Positions 32,656 to 42,838 of a stretch of 64,000 nt of DNA are shown in pieces. The stretch's first letter is position 1; each line of letters starts with the position of its first letter. The DNA lies in NCBI RefSeq assembly GCF_000764205.1, contig NZ_JQDZ01000030.1, positions 62,001-126,000 of the forward strand. Direction: 5' to 3'. The position numbers and the translations under genes are program-made. The DNA comes from Thalassotalea sp. ND16A. GTDB lineage: Bacteria > Pseudomonadota > Gammaproteobacteria > Enterobacterales > Alteromonadaceae. The notes under the pieces are model-generated. The model was not told the DNA's origin, did not search any database, and was given only the letters and a program-made list of their open reading frames with translations.

Positions 32656-34911
32656 ATGAAAAACCAGGCCATTAGCTTGTTAAGTAATGTAGAAGTCGTG
32701 GCGTTAACGACAGCCAAACATGAAGATGTGTTTTCTATTTTGGGCATGCATCAGAACCCACAGGGTAAAGGCTTAATTGTAAGAGCATTCTTACCTGACG
32801 CCATTAGCGTTGACGTAATCGATAACAACACCGGTAAAAATGTTGCAGCACTCGCTTTAGTCAATGACTCAGGGCTCTTTGAAGGACCATTAGGTCGCCG
32901 ACGCAATTGCTTTAATTATCATTTACGGGTCGCTTATCAAGATGAAACGGTTATTGTCGAAGACCCGTACCGTTATCCGGCGCTACTTAATGACAACGAT
33001 CTGTACCTTTTTTGTGAAGGCACACATCAGCACGTATATCAATGGATGGGCGCTCATCAGCGCGAAGTTGATAATGTTAACGGCACTCATTTTGTTTTGT
33101 GGGCACCGGATGCCAAACGTGTTTCCGTTGTCGGTGACTTTAACTTTTGGGATGGCAGACGCCATGTGATGCGCAAACATCCGGCGGCAGGCATTTGGGA
33201 AATTTTTATCCCCAACGTCGCTGACCATGCCACATACAAATATGAAATTGTCGGCAGAGATGGTCAAATTCAGCCACTAAAAGCAGACCCATACGCATTT
33301 GCCATGCAACACCCGCCTGAGACGGCATCAACAGTTGTGCACAGTCACGCTTACCAATGGCAAGATGAGAAATGGCTGGCGGAACGAACTGCCGAATCGA
33401 ATCATTATCAGGGGCCGGTGTCAATTTACGAAGTACATTTAGGCTCATGGCGGAGATGTGATCGCAGTGGCACCGCGGCAAATCATAATGCGTCATCGCA
33501 AAATAGCTATTTAACTTATCGAGAATTGGCCAGCCAATTGATCCCCTATGTGGTTGAAATGGAATTTACCCATATGCAACTGATGCCGGTAAGTGAGTAT
33601 CCATTTGACGGATCCTGGGGCTATCAACCGGTCGGACTGTTTGCCCCTACCTCTCGTTTTGGCAGTGCTGATGACTTCAAATATTTTGTCGATTGTTGCC
33701 ATCAGGCGGGGATTGGTCTGTTATTGGATTGGGTGCCCGGACATTTTCCCACGGATGCCCATGGCACCGGAAAACTCGATGGTTCCTGCCTGTATGAACA
33801 TGAAGACGTAAGAAAAGGCTTTCATCCGGACTGGAAAACCTTGATATACAATTATGGTCGCCAGGAAGTACAAAGTTATTTATTAAGTAATGCCATTTAT
33901 TGGTTAGACCAATTCCATATCGATGGATTACGCGTAGATGCCGTAGCTTCGATGTTGTACTTAGATTACAGCAGGGAAGAGGGCGAATGGCTGCCGAATA
34001 TTCATGGTGGTAGAGAAAATTTAGAAGCGATTGAATTATTACAACAAGTCAATCGCCGAGCCTATGGCAATTACCCCGGGGTGATGATGGTCGCGGAAGA
34101 GTCGACCGCCTGGCCAGGGGTCTCAAAACCTGTCGATGGCGGCGGTCTCGGCTTTGGTTTTAAATGGAATATGGGCTGGATGAACGATACCTTAAAGTAT
34201 ATGGAACGCGACCCCATACATCGCCAACATCATCATAATGAAATGACGTTCGGTATCGTTTATGGTTTTAGCGAGAACTTTGTTTTGCCATTAAGTCATG
34301 ACGAAGTCGTGCATGGTAAGGGCTCGTTGCTGAACAAGATGCCAGGGGATGATTGGCAGAAATTTGCTAACCTGCGTGCCTACTATGGTTTTATGTGGAC
34401 TCACCCGGGCAAAAAATTGCTGTTTATGGGCGGTGAATTTGCCCAACGTAACGAGTGGAACCACGATCAAAGTTTGGATTGGCATTTATTAGAAGAGGCA
34501 AAGCATGAAGGTGTGCAACTGTTAATCAAAGACTTGAACCATACCTACCTTAGTATTCCTGCCTTGTCAGAACTTGATTGCGACAGCAGTGGTTTTGAAT
34601 GGCTAGACTCGCAAAATAGTGAACAGTCAATATTGGTTTATTTGCGCAAAGGCAAAGCAGGCACGGCACCGGCATTGGTGGTTGTCAATCTTACCCCGAC
34701 AAGCTACCAGGGGTATTGTATCGGTGTACCGTTAGCTGGTTTTTATCGTGAGTGTTTAAATACCGACAGTAGTAAATATGGCGGCAGCAATGTGGGTAAT
34801 GAAGGCGGTGTGTGCTCCCACAGTCAAGCCTATGCTGGTCAACCCCATCAAGTTACGCTATCTATACCGCCATTAGCGACGATGATCTTTGAATGGCAAG
34901 CAAATTTTTAA
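32656..34911 (+). CDS. glgB: 1,4-alpha-glucan branching enzyme
   Basis: GlgB introduces alpha-1,6 branches by cutting and transferring alpha-1,4 chains. The 751-residue protein carries an extra N-terminal module (about 1-115), a CBM48 (NGTHFVLWAPDAKRVSVVGD, then FNFWDGRRHVMRK), and a GH13 barrel with LLLDWVPGHFPTD, the nucleophile Asp428 (HIDGLRVDAVASMLYLDYSR), acid/base Glu481 (MMVAEESTAWPG) and the third acid in LPLSHDEVVHGKGSL. The Asp-Glu spacing of 53 equals that of E. coli GlgB. It lies 108 bp after glgC and 12 bp before the truncated phosphoglucomutase gene. Confidence 0.96.
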   Translation: MKNQAISLLSNVEVVALTTAKHEDVFSILGMHQNPQGKGLIVRAFLPDAISVDVIDNNTGKNVAALALVNDSGLFEGPLGRRRNCFNYHLRVAYQDETVIVEDPYRYPALLNDNDLYLFCEGTHQHVYQWMGAHQREVDNVNGTHFVLWAPDAKRVSVVGDFNFWDGRRHVMRKHPAAGIWEIFIPNVADHATYKYEIVGRDGQIQPLKADPYAFAMQHPPETASTVVHSHAYQWQDEKWLAERTAESNHYQGPVSIYEVHLGSWRRCDRSGTAANHNASSQNSYLTYRELASQLIPYVVEMEFTHMQLMPVSEYPFDGSWGYQPVGLFAPTSRFGSADDFKYFVDCCHQAGIGLLLDWVPGHFPTDAHGTGKLDGSCLYEHEDVRKGFHPDWKTLIYNYGRQEVQSYLLSNAIYWLDQFHIDGLRVDAVASMLYLDYSREEGEWLPNIHGGRENLEAIELLQQVNRRAYGNYPGVMMVAEESTAWPGVSKPVDGGGLGFGFKWNMGWMNDTLKYMERDPIHRQHHHNEMTFGIVYGFSENFVLPLSHDEVVHGKGSLLNKMPGDDWQKFANLRAYYGFMWTHPGKKLLFMGGEFAQRNEWNHDQSLDWHLLEEAKHEGVQLLIKDLNHTYLSIPALSELDCDSSGFEWLDSQNSEQSILVYLRKGKAGTAPALVVVNLTPTSYQGYCIGVPLAGFYRECLNTDSSKYGGSNVGNEGGVCSHSQAYAGQPHQVTLSIPPLATMIFEWQANF

Positions 34912-34917
34912 GGATAA

Positions 34918-35742
<825 letters not shown>

Positions 35743-35822
35743 TCACATAAGGGTAAAACGGCTAATAAATAATGTAAAATCAATTTACTACTTAATATAA
35801 AAGACAATAAAGGGTGTGCACG

Positions 35823-37409
35823 ATGAAAATATTAATGGCTGCTGCGGAAAATGACGCGTTAGCTGGTGGTAAAGTGGGGGGCATTGCTGATGTAGTACGT
35901 GATATCCCACTGGCATTGGCCAATATCGGTCAGCAGGTTGATGTGGTTATGCCGGGCTACGGCCGTTTTTCTCAGCTACCAGGGGCTCAACATATCAGCT
36001 CGTTGCAAGTGATGTTTGCTGGCCAGCAGCAATCGATTGATATTTTTAAAATTAAGCAGGATGATGCATTAAGCGGATCAAAAGCTGGTTCTCAAGGCAA
36101 GGTAACTCAATGGGTCATTGAACATCCTTTGTTTGCCATGGGTGGCAACGGAAAAATTTACTGTGATGATCCCGACAACCGGCCATTTGCAACCGATGCG
36201 ACAAAGTTTGCATTATTCAGTGCTGCGCTCGCTAAAGCCATTATTAGCCAGGTCTTTGGTGACATTGATGTATTGCATTTGCATGACTGGCATGCGGCAA
36301 TGGTGTCAGTACTACGGGCCTATGATCCTGAATATCAGCAATTACAATCAATAAAAACTGTCTACACCATTCACAATTTAGCGTTGCAAGGCATTAGACC
36401 TATTGATGATGATGAGTCGTCATTAAAAGCCTGGTTTCCTAATTTGCCTTATCAACAAGATAAAATTAATGATCCTCGGTATCCGCATTGTTTCAACCCG
36501 ATGCGAGCTGGGATTAATTTGTCGGATAAAGTGCACGCGGTGTCACCGACCTATGCAAAAGAAATTCTAATACCGAGCAACAGTGAACAAGGATATTTTG
36601 GCGGTGAAGGTTTAGAAGATGATTTACGCTACTGTGCTGACTCCGGACGATTACACGGCATATTAAATGGCTGTGAGTACCCGGAGAAAACGGTTAAGCG
36701 CTTACCTTTAACTGAGTTAATGCAGCTTTGTGAACAAGAGCAAATGAAATGGTTAGCCAATAAACCATTGGTGGATAGTGCTCATTTAATTGCGATGACG
36801 CGGATAAAACAACTCGCCAGTCAAAAAATCAAAACTCACCCGTTAGTATTGACTTCGGTGGGACGAATTACTGACCAAAAAGTTAGATTATTTCATCAAC
36901 GAATGAGCAATGGTGAAACTGCGTTAGAACAATTATTAACGATTTTAGGTGATGCCGGTGTTTTCATCCTGTTAGGCAGTGGTGACTCAAAGTTGGAAAA
37001 CTTCTTGACCCAAATAGCAGCGAAAAAATCGAATTTTATTTTTCTCAAAGGCTACTCTGCAGCATTATCTGAAAACATGTACAGCTCGGGTGATCTATTT
37101 CTAATGCCAAGTTCATTTGAGCCTTGTGGTATCAGCCAAATGCTGTCAATGCGAGCGGGACAACCTTGCCTGGCCCATAGTGTTGGGGGGTTATCTGATA
37201 CTATTAACCATGATAAAAATGGTTTTACTTTTAATGGCGATAGTCCTCAGCACCAGACTGAAAATATGCTTCGTTGTTTTCAGTCAGTATTAGACAAAAA
37301 ACAGAACAATCCAAAAGCGTGGAACACGATTTCCACCAATGCCTTTAAATCCAGGTTTTTATGGCGTGATGTCGCCGAAGATTACCTTAAATATTTATAT
37401 AGCAATTAA
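35823..37409 (+). CDS. glgA: Glycogen synthase (ADP-glucose type)
   Basis: GlgA adds glucose from ADP-glucose to the non-reducing ends of glycogen. From ATG 35823 (GTG 35814 is an alternative) it has 528 residues. The GT5 N-terminal domain opens with KILMAAAENDALAGGKVGGI; Lys17 in GGKVGG binds the ADP phosphates. DVLHLHDWHAAMV, TIHNLALQG and VHAVSPTYAKEI are typical synthase motifs. The GT-B C-terminal half has VGRITDQK, LMPSSFEPCGISQMLSMRAG and HSVGGLSDTI. It closes the operon. Confidence 0.93.
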   Translation: MKILMAAAENDALAGGKVGGIADVVRDIPLALANIGQQVDVVMPGYGRFSQLPGAQHISSLQVMFAGQQQSIDIFKIKQDDALSGSKAGSQGKVTQWVIEHPLFAMGGNGKIYCDDPDNRPFATDATKFALFSAALAKAIISQVFGDIDVLHLHDWHAAMVSVLRAYDPEYQQLQSIKTVYTIHNLALQGIRPIDDDESSLKAWFPNLPYQQDKINDPRYPHCFNPMRAGINLSDKVHAVSPTYAKEILIPSNSEQGYFGGEGLEDDLRYCADSGRLHGILNGCEYPEKTVKRLPLTELMQLCEQEQMKWLANKPLVDSAHLIAMTRIKQLASQKIKTHPLVLTSVGRITDQKVRLFHQRMSNGETALEQLLTILGDAGVFILLGSGDSKLENFLTQIAAKKSNFIFLKGYSAALSENMYSSGDLFLMPSSFEPCGISQMLSMRAGQPCLAHSVGGLSDTINHDKNGFTFNGDSPQHQTENMLRCFQSVLDKKQNNPKAWNTISTNAFKSRFLWRDVAEDYLKYLYSN

Positions 37410-37696
37410 TCATACTCTGCTTTGCCTGGCTAGAGCTGAGCACTTATTCTTTTTATTCTGTTTTTTCATCTTTTGTTCGAACATTCATGCCGAAGCCTCT
37501 GATTAATGTCTGATGTTTCCGACTAACAATATCCACCAAGGTTTTTGAATAGTCACCTCAAGCGTTTGAGTTAAGGGTGAGTCAAGAATTTTGATTTGTC
37601 AAGATAAGACGGTGTTTGTTTTTGGCTTGGCGTTGCGAACGAGCTAACAATGTTAATAATTATTGCTATAAGCAAACTTTAAATGGATGCTTTTTA

Positions 37697-37730
37697 TTAA
37701 CTAGTGTTGCTTTTTTGCAACACTAGTTAA
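37697..37730. repeat. Perfect 14-bp inverted repeat with T6 loop
   Basis: TTAACTAGTGTTGC (37697-37710) pairs perfectly with GCAACACTAGTTAA (37717-37730) around TTTTTT. It is 288 bp past glgA with no trailing T tract. It could end readthrough from glgA, act as an operator, or be the footprint of a mobile element. The rest of 37410-37874 has no coding sequence apart from the sigma-54-like promoter at 37818. Confidence 0.75.
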
Positions 37731-37817
37731 TATGATAGAACTTAGTGATAATTTATGATTGTCAATTATTTACTTATAAAACAAGGTGTTAACTTATTTT
37801 TATTGCATTTATAATTC

Positions 37818-37834
37818 TGGTTCTTAATTTGCTA
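37818..37834 (+). promoter_or_regulatory. Sigma-54-like promoter before the signal-peptide stub
   Basis: TGGTTCTTAATTTGCTA has the invariant GG (37819-37820) and GC (37831-37832) exactly 10 bp apart, with a consensus TTGCT -12 element. It lies 41 bp before the stub ATG. Remnants of an NtrY/NtrX-like pair downstream make sigma-54 control plausible before the locus decayed. Confidence 0.55.
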
Positions 37835-37874
37835 TAGAACAATTGTCATTCACATAATAAGAACCAGGATATTT

Positions 37875-38033
37875 ATGTTTCAACGTTTAATAGCAAAAAA
37901 TGCGCTCGCGCTGTTAATCGGCGCTGCCATGCTTATTAGCAACCAGACTCACGCTCAGGGAATCAAACCAAGCGCTTTCTTGAGCGAAAAGCCAGAGGGC
38001 TTTTTCTCTCGTTTGCCCTCGACAAATTCTTGA
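37875..38033 (+). pseudogene. Signal-peptide stub of a secreted protein, cut by an IS607-type insertion
   Basis: ATG 37875 begins MFQRLIAKNALALLIGAAML, then ISNQTHAQ, a good Sec signal peptide with a THA cleavage site. After residue ~28 the frame continues as GIKPSAFLSEKPEGFFSRLP, which is the antisense of the transposon ORF, and stops at 38031. So only the export signal of the original gene survives. Nothing in the window shows what the mature protein was. Confidence 0.7.
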
Positions 38034-38500
38034 TATTGCTCGTGCCACTTGGCCAATCCCCAATTCCACGAATTTTGATGCGAACGCTTGCCGTACATTC
38101 GGGCTGAAAATACCGTCATTAAAGTGATCACATCTTTGCAAAGTTCTTGCTCAAAGTTTAAACCCGAACCCAAATCTTCCAGAACAACATCACAATATTG
38201 GCTGAGGTATTTAGCTTGGGTGACTAAATCTTTTTTCTGATCATGGGAGCTAACTCGAGCATAACCAACTTTGATTTTCTCGGATTCGTTGAGTTTATAA
38301 CGACGGTGATTGCCTAACGTTCGGCTATGTGAATTCAGTTTGCTATTGCGATCCCAGCGCCTCATAGTTTCGACTGAAACACCATAATGCTTTGCGGCCT
38401 CGCCTATACTCACTAAATCGAAGACTAAAGTTTTCATAATCACCACCTCATGATCAGGTTTAGGCAATTATCCGCCAATACCAAGGTGCCTGGCCGGATT
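37950..38500 (-). mobile_element. Collapsed, non-autonomous IS607-family element
   Basis: Boundaries are approximate: the left one is where the signal-peptide gene breaks off (about 37955), the right lies between the tnpA start (38437) and the kinase fragment (about 38510). The element keeps only one ORF, a fusion of the ends of tnpA and the beginning of tnpB. IS607 elements lack terminal inverted repeats, so exact ends need a related intact copy. Confidence 0.7.
37955..38437 (-). pseudogene. IS607-type TnpA serine recombinase with internal deletion, fused to a TnpB fragment
   Basis: From ATG 38435-38437 (GAGGTGGTG upstream) it encodes 160 residues. Residues 8-50 are a MerR-type DNA-binding domain (VSIGEAAKHYGVSVETMRRW, NHRRYKL). 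Residues 56-95 start a serine recombinase (KVGYARVSSHDQKKDLVTQ, with catalytic Ser63; EDLGSGLNF). The central part of the catalytic domain is missing and the frame resumes at DVITLMTVFSARMYGKRSHQ, the normal end of TnpA. It then runs into NWGLAKWHEQYQEF and GFSLKKAL, resembling the N-terminal region of TnpB. Two deletions have thus produced one in-frame fusion. It is not expected to recombine DNA. Confidence 0.8.
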
Positions 38501-38508
38501 GTGTTTTA

Positions 38509-38886
38509 TTGCTAGTTATAGCAGATGATTTAACGGCAATCGCCATCGCGATTGATCCGCTGCTGATCAATCAGAGTCTGATTAATTTAATTAATAATGC
38601 GGTCCAGGTAAATCAAAACCTAACGCGGATGAAAGTGATTATCTCAGTGAAAGTAGTAGATAACAACAGGGTCAGTGTGATCGTTTTCAATGAAGGCAAG
38701 ATCATCGCTGAAGATAAACAATCAGTTATTTTTAATTTGTATTACTCTAGCCAGGAGCATAAAAAAAATCAAAGGCTTAGGTTTATCAATTGTGAAAAAA
38801 TATTGTTAGACCAAGGTGCTGATATTTGCTGTTTGGCCGAAGACAAGGGCGCTGCTTTTCAAATTACCTTGCCATTGATAACGTAA
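38509..38886 (+). pseudogene. Histidine-kinase fragment (ATPase domain only)
   Basis: A 125-codon frame containing the HATPase_c domain of an NtrY/NtrB-like sensor kinase: AIDPLLINQSLINLINNAVQ is the N box, VSVIVFNEGKIIAEDKQSVI replaces the G1 region, and LRFINCEKILLDQGADICCL ends the fold. The normal G1 motif DNGPGI and G2 GLGL are altered (FNEGKII; QRLRF), so the ATP lid is damaged. Sensor, membrane and phospho-acceptor domains are gone, lost at or near the transposon junction. It is followed 26 bp later by a response-regulator remnant. Confidence 0.75.
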
Positions 38887-38912
38887 ATTCATGGAGAAAT
38901 AAGAAAAAATTT

Positions 38913-39569
38913 ATGATGAATAAAAAAATACTGATTGTTGATGATGAAATCAATATTTGTCGTAGCATTAAAGCTTGTCTTGAGCCGGAAGGTTATACGG
39001 TTACCAGCTGTATGCAAGCAGATAAAGCGAAAAAAGGTTTTTTTGAAGTCGCCGACAACGGTACGTTATTTCTTGATGAAATTGCCGATATGCCACTCAG
39101 TTCACAATCAAGTTTATTGCGGGTGTTAGAAAGTAAAGAATTGCAGAAAGTGGGTTCTGATAAAATAACTAAAGTCGATGTTCGCTTATTAGCGGCGAGT
39201 CATAAAGATTTAAAAGCATTAATTGCACAAGGTCTATTTCGGGAAGACTTGTATTATCGTATCAATGTCATTCCAATAAAATCGCCGTCATTACGAGAAC
39301 GCAGTAGTGACATCCCGTTATTGGTTGAACATTTTATTGACCGTATTTGTCAGCGTAATGGCATGGCAATAAAGACCATTGATGATAGTTGCAATGAGAT
39401 ATTGGCCGAATATGCCTGGCCTGGCAATGTTCGAGAGTATTTATTAAAAAAAATAGAACAATATCAGGGCAATATCACCGAAGTTGCGAAATCATTAATG
39501 ATCGACAGAACCCATCTTCATAAAAAGTTAACTCAACACGGGATTAAGCGCCATCAACGTTTTGATTGA
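38913..39569 (+). pseudogene. NtrX-like sigma-54 response regulator with two in-frame deletions
   Basis: The 218-residue frame starts as a receiver domain (KKILIVDDEINICRSIKACL, then EPEGYTVTSC), jumps after residue ~36 to KKGFFEVADNGTLFLDEIAD in the AAA+ domain, and so lacks the phospho-acceptor Asp, Walker A and the GAFTGA loop. Walker B, VDVRLLAASHKDL and FREDLYYRINVIPI are intact. A second jump follows WPGNVRE, going directly to YLLKKIEQYQGNITEVAKSL and the helix-turn-helix DRTHLHKKLTQHGIK. Full-length relatives have ~450 residues. Both deletions preserve the frame. It may still make a DNA-binding fragment, but it cannot activate sigma-54 polymerase. Confidence 0.82.
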
Positions 39570-39624
39570 TACTCGTCAATTCTCCCACCTATCTGTTTGT
39601 AAAACTCATCTGCTAAGTTATAAA

Positions 39625-39650
39625 AACGGTCCTGCTAAAGCGGGGTCGTT
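39625..39650 (+). terminator. Hairpin after the response-regulator remnant
   Basis: AACGGTCCTGC and GCGGGGTCGTT form an 11-bp stem (with G-U pairs) over TAAA, followed by CTTT. The stem is strong but the T run is short. The rest of 39570-39874 is very AT-rich and must carry the receptor promoter. Confidence 0.6.
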
Positions 39651-39796
39651 CTTTGATCCATTTACGTTTTGAAATATAAAAATTTATTGTGAGCACAAAC
39701 TTTGTGTATAAAAAGAATTTGTGTGATCAGTGGTATTATATTATTTGTATTATAATTATTGTAAATATATTTTATACAATATAAGATATAAATAGT

Positions 39797-39816
39797 CGGT
39801 TAACATCCGGCTAACA
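39797..39816 (+). promoter_or_regulatory. Direct repeat CGGYTAACA, 11-bp period, before the TonB receptor
   Basis: CGGTTAACA (39797-39805) and CGGCTAACA (39808-39816) are direct repeats one helical turn apart, 59 bp before the receptor start. Tandem half-sites of this spacing are typical for response regulators that bind as head-to-tail dimers. Confidence 0.4.
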
Positions 39817-39874
39817 ATAATTAGAATTTCAACAGCAAAATTGAATGGCGTATTTGTCAGGGGAAAATTGTTAA

Positions 39875-42592
39875 ATGAATAATAAAAAATCAAAACTAAA
39901 ATATTTATCTATGCTCATTATGCTGAACTTAGGTATCTCTACTGCAATTAATGCAGAGGAAGTGACGAGCAAGGATGAAAATGATGACGAGGTTGAAGTT
40001 ATCACGGTAACAGGCATTCGCGGCAGCTTGATTAAATCCCAAGACATTAAAATGGATTCTGGCACAGTAGTAGATGCCATTACCGCCGAAGATATCGGTA
40101 AATTTCCAGATCAAAACGTGGCCGAATCTTTGCAACGGATCACTGGCGTATCAATAGATCGCAAGGGGGGGGAAGGTCAATTAATTACTGTGCGTGGCAT
40201 GGGACCAGAGTTTACCTCAGTGCTAATGAATCGCCGTACTTTGGCAACAACTAGTGGTGGTAGAGCATTTAGTTTTGATATTCTTGCCTCTGAATTAATC
40301 AGTGGTGCAGAAGTACATAAAACTCAGTCGGCACATTTGCAAGAAGGTGCCATTGGCGCAACAGTGAATGTTACCACTTTCAAACCGTTCGATATTCCTG
40401 GCTTTAAAGCAACAGCAAGTGTAAAAGCCCAATACGATGAGATGACCGAAGAGACAAGTCCACAATTTTCAGGTCTGATCAGCAATACCTTTGATGACGA
40501 TAAATTTGGCGTGTTGGTATCATTTGCCCACAATGAGCGTAAAAGCCGCTACGATTCAGCGAACACGGCTTACTACTGGCATACCGATTTAACCATGGAT
40601 GATGACACCTATTACGACGATGTCTATTTTCCGCAAAACTATGATCAAATAGCCCAAACCGAAGAACGCACTCGTACTGGTGGCACCGCCGTTTTTCAAT
40701 ACCAACCATCAGATAACCTAGCATTTACTGCCGATGCACTATATTCGAAATACGATGTCGATTATCGTCAAGATATTTTAGCTCATTGGTTTACCAAAAG
40801 TCAGTTAACCGATGTTGAATTAGATGAAAATGGCACCTTGGTTAAACTCTCGATGGGCAAGGGCAGTAATAGCGATGTCATGGTACGCCAATCTTCGACG
40901 AGCAATGAACTAATCGCCTTTGGTTTTAATGCCGATTGGGCTGTGCGTGATGACTTAAATTTTAATTTTGATGTAAGTTATTCGGAAGCGGAATCAGATC
41001 CGAAAAAAGGCTCTACTGATACCGTAGCGTCGCGCCCTGGTGATTATACCTATGATCGAAGTTCAGGTGCACAATTGCCAGAGTTAACCTTTGATCGCAG
41101 TGATTCTGCTGACGGATTAAAAGCCGGTTGGGGTGAACGGTTTGGTACGGTGCGCAAAGATGACGTATTGGAAGTGAAAGTGGATGGTCAATGGACGGTT
41201 GATCAAGGTGCTTTGGCAAAGATTGGTTTCGGAGCTATGCTCTCTGATCGTACTTTATCGAGTAAAAAGCAAAGAACCACTCGACCTATGCCGTGGTTAT
41301 GGGGTGATAACAGCAACCCCATTTTGTTACCAGCAAGTATGTTTACTAGCTTTGATGCGGATGGCTTTTTATCTGGTGGCAGTGGTTCACCTGAGCAATC
41401 TTGGCTGACTTTTAATTCGGAAGATTTTTTCGACTATTTAACCTCTCCTGACGTCGTTGCACAAATGGATGACCCTGAGTATACCCAGCAACTGATTGAA
41501 GAAAACGATGGCTTTACCATGCATCAAGTACCATGGACCTATGAAATTAATGAAGAGTTAAAAGCTTTATATGTGGATTTCTATCTTGATGGTGAATTGG
41601 CCAGCATGCCTTGGTCAATTACCACCGGTATGCGCTATGTTGAAACGACCAGCGAGGCCGATGGCTTTGCGATTCCGTTATTAGATTTAGAACCATCAAC
41701 GTCTAAACCGGGCTTTGTAAATGCCATTGAGGGTGATGATTATGCCCCGATCACAGTTAAGCATACCTATGATAATTGGCTACCAAGCTTCAATGCTAAA
41801 ATAGAAATCGTTGAAGATGTGATTGCCCGCTTTGCTTATTCAAAAAGTATTACTCGCCCAGAGCTTGATGAAATGTCCCCTGAATCAGGATACGGCGGCG
41901 GCGATGTGAATAACTTAAGCGGTTGGGGTTCTAACCCTAAGTTGATGCCATTTGAATCTAAAAACCTGGATCTTGCGCTTGAGTGGTATTATGACGAAGG
42001 CAGTTATGCGGCCGTTGCCATGTTTACCAAAGATGTTGATGGTTATTTAGATTATGATGAAGTGAAAGAAGTGGTCACCGTTCCAAGCGGCAGTTATGAC
42101 TACAAAATTTCTCGCCCGGTTAATTCTGACGAAGCCGAAATTGAAGGTTATGAAATTGCTTTGCAACACATGTTCACAAGCCTGCCGGCACCATTTGATG
42201 GCTTAGGTTTTATTGTTAATAAAACGTTTGTTGATAGTGAATCCACCGCTGATGAAGAAGGTAAGTCATTGCCGCTCATTGGTTTGGGTGATTCGTCTAA
42301 CTTAATCTTATTTTATGAAAAAGATAAAATTCAATTCCGTGTGGCGTACAACAAGCGTGACCGCTTTATGCAATCGAAACCGCGTTCATGGCGTGATGGC
42401 CACTATGTGGATGATTATAAACAAGTGGATGTCAGTGCTAGCTACGACTTCAATGAGAATGTCACTGTTTTTATTGAAGGCATTAATGTTACCAATGAGC
42501 TTTATACCACTACTGCAAAATATTCGAATCAATACCTAGATATCACAGAGACTGGTGCACGTTACTCTGTTGGTGTTCGCGGAACGTTCTAA
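39875..42592 (+). CDS. TonB-dependent outer-membrane receptor
   Basis: A 905-residue receptor. The signal peptide ends near ISTAINAEE. A TonB-box-like segment (EVEVITVTGIRGSL) precedes the plug: DSGTVVDAITAEDIGKFPDQ, NVAESLQRITGVSIDRKGGE and the RGMGPEFTSVLMNRR motif. This form of plug is characteristic of the large TonB receptor group common in Caulobacter, Xanthomonas and Alteromonadales, many of which take up oligosaccharides. The C-terminal beta-barrel ends in GARYSVGVRGTF, with a terminal aromatic residue. The substrate is unknown; the nearby glycogen/maltodextrin locus makes an alpha-glucan possible but the decayed locus lies between. A hairpin follows at 42604. Confidence 0.93.
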   Translation: MNNKKSKLKYLSMLIMLNLGISTAINAEEVTSKDENDDEVEVITVTGIRGSLIKSQDIKMDSGTVVDAITAEDIGKFPDQNVAESLQRITGVSIDRKGGEGQLITVRGMGPEFTSVLMNRRTLATTSGGRAFSFDILASELISGAEVHKTQSAHLQEGAIGATVNVTTFKPFDIPGFKATASVKAQYDEMTEETSPQFSGLISNTFDDDKFGVLVSFAHNERKSRYDSANTAYYWHTDLTMDDDTYYDDVYFPQNYDQIAQTEERTRTGGTAVFQYQPSDNLAFTADALYSKYDVDYRQDILAHWFTKSQLTDVELDENGTLVKLSMGKGSNSDVMVRQSSTSNELIAFGFNADWAVRDDLNFNFDVSYSEAESDPKKGSTDTVASRPGDYTYDRSSGAQLPELTFDRSDSADGLKAGWGERFGTVRKDDVLEVKVDGQWTVDQGALAKIGFGAMLSDRTLSSKKQRTTRPMPWLWGDNSNPILLPASMFTSFDADGFLSGGSGSPEQSWLTFNSEDFFDYLTSPDVVAQMDDPEYTQQLIEENDGFTMHQVPWTYEINEELKALYVDFYLDGELASMPWSITTGMRYVETTSEADGFAIPLLDLEPSTSKPGFVNAIEGDDYAPITVKHTYDNWLPSFNAKIEIVEDVIARFAYSKSITRPELDEMSPESGYGGGDVNNLSGWGSNPKLMPFESKNLDLALEWYYDEGSYAAVAMFTKDVDGYLDYDEVKEVVTVPSGSYDYKISRPVNSDEAEIEGYEIALQHMFTSLPAPFDGLGFIVNKTFVDSESTADEEGKSLPLIGLGDSSNLILFYEKDKIQFRVAYNKRDRFMQSKPRSWRDGHYVDDYKQVDVSASYDFNENVTVFIEGINVTNELYTTTAKYSNQYLDITETGARYSVGVRGTF

Positions 42593-42603
42593 TCTCCTCC
42601 CTA

Positions 42604-42623
42604 TGAGCAAACGGATTTGCTCA
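42604..42623 (+). terminator. Stem-loop after the TonB receptor gene
   Basis: TGAGCAAA and TTTGCTCA form a perfect 8-bp stem over CGGA, 12 bp after the stop. No T tract follows, so termination would be weak or Rho-assisted. Confidence 0.6.
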
Positions 42624-42838
42624 CTCTGGCTGTTATCACTGTAATTTTTACTTTAAATTGTTTTACCTTTATCTACTCAGAGTAAAATACCTACGGTTCT
42701 TACGCTTCAGCAGCGGAAAACTAAATACTCTAGTAGTCATAGCAAAATTTGTTTTAAAACAATGAATAAAAAACTATGAATGTTATAATGTGTCTCTATA
42801 ATAGCTATTCATATTAAATATTAATACCGAGGTAGAAA

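Noticed and set aside
38826-38912. N-terminal extension of the NtrX-like remnant upstream of ATG 38913
   Set aside because: It overlaps the kinase fragment in another frame, while the receiver domain starts at the ATG 38913/38916.
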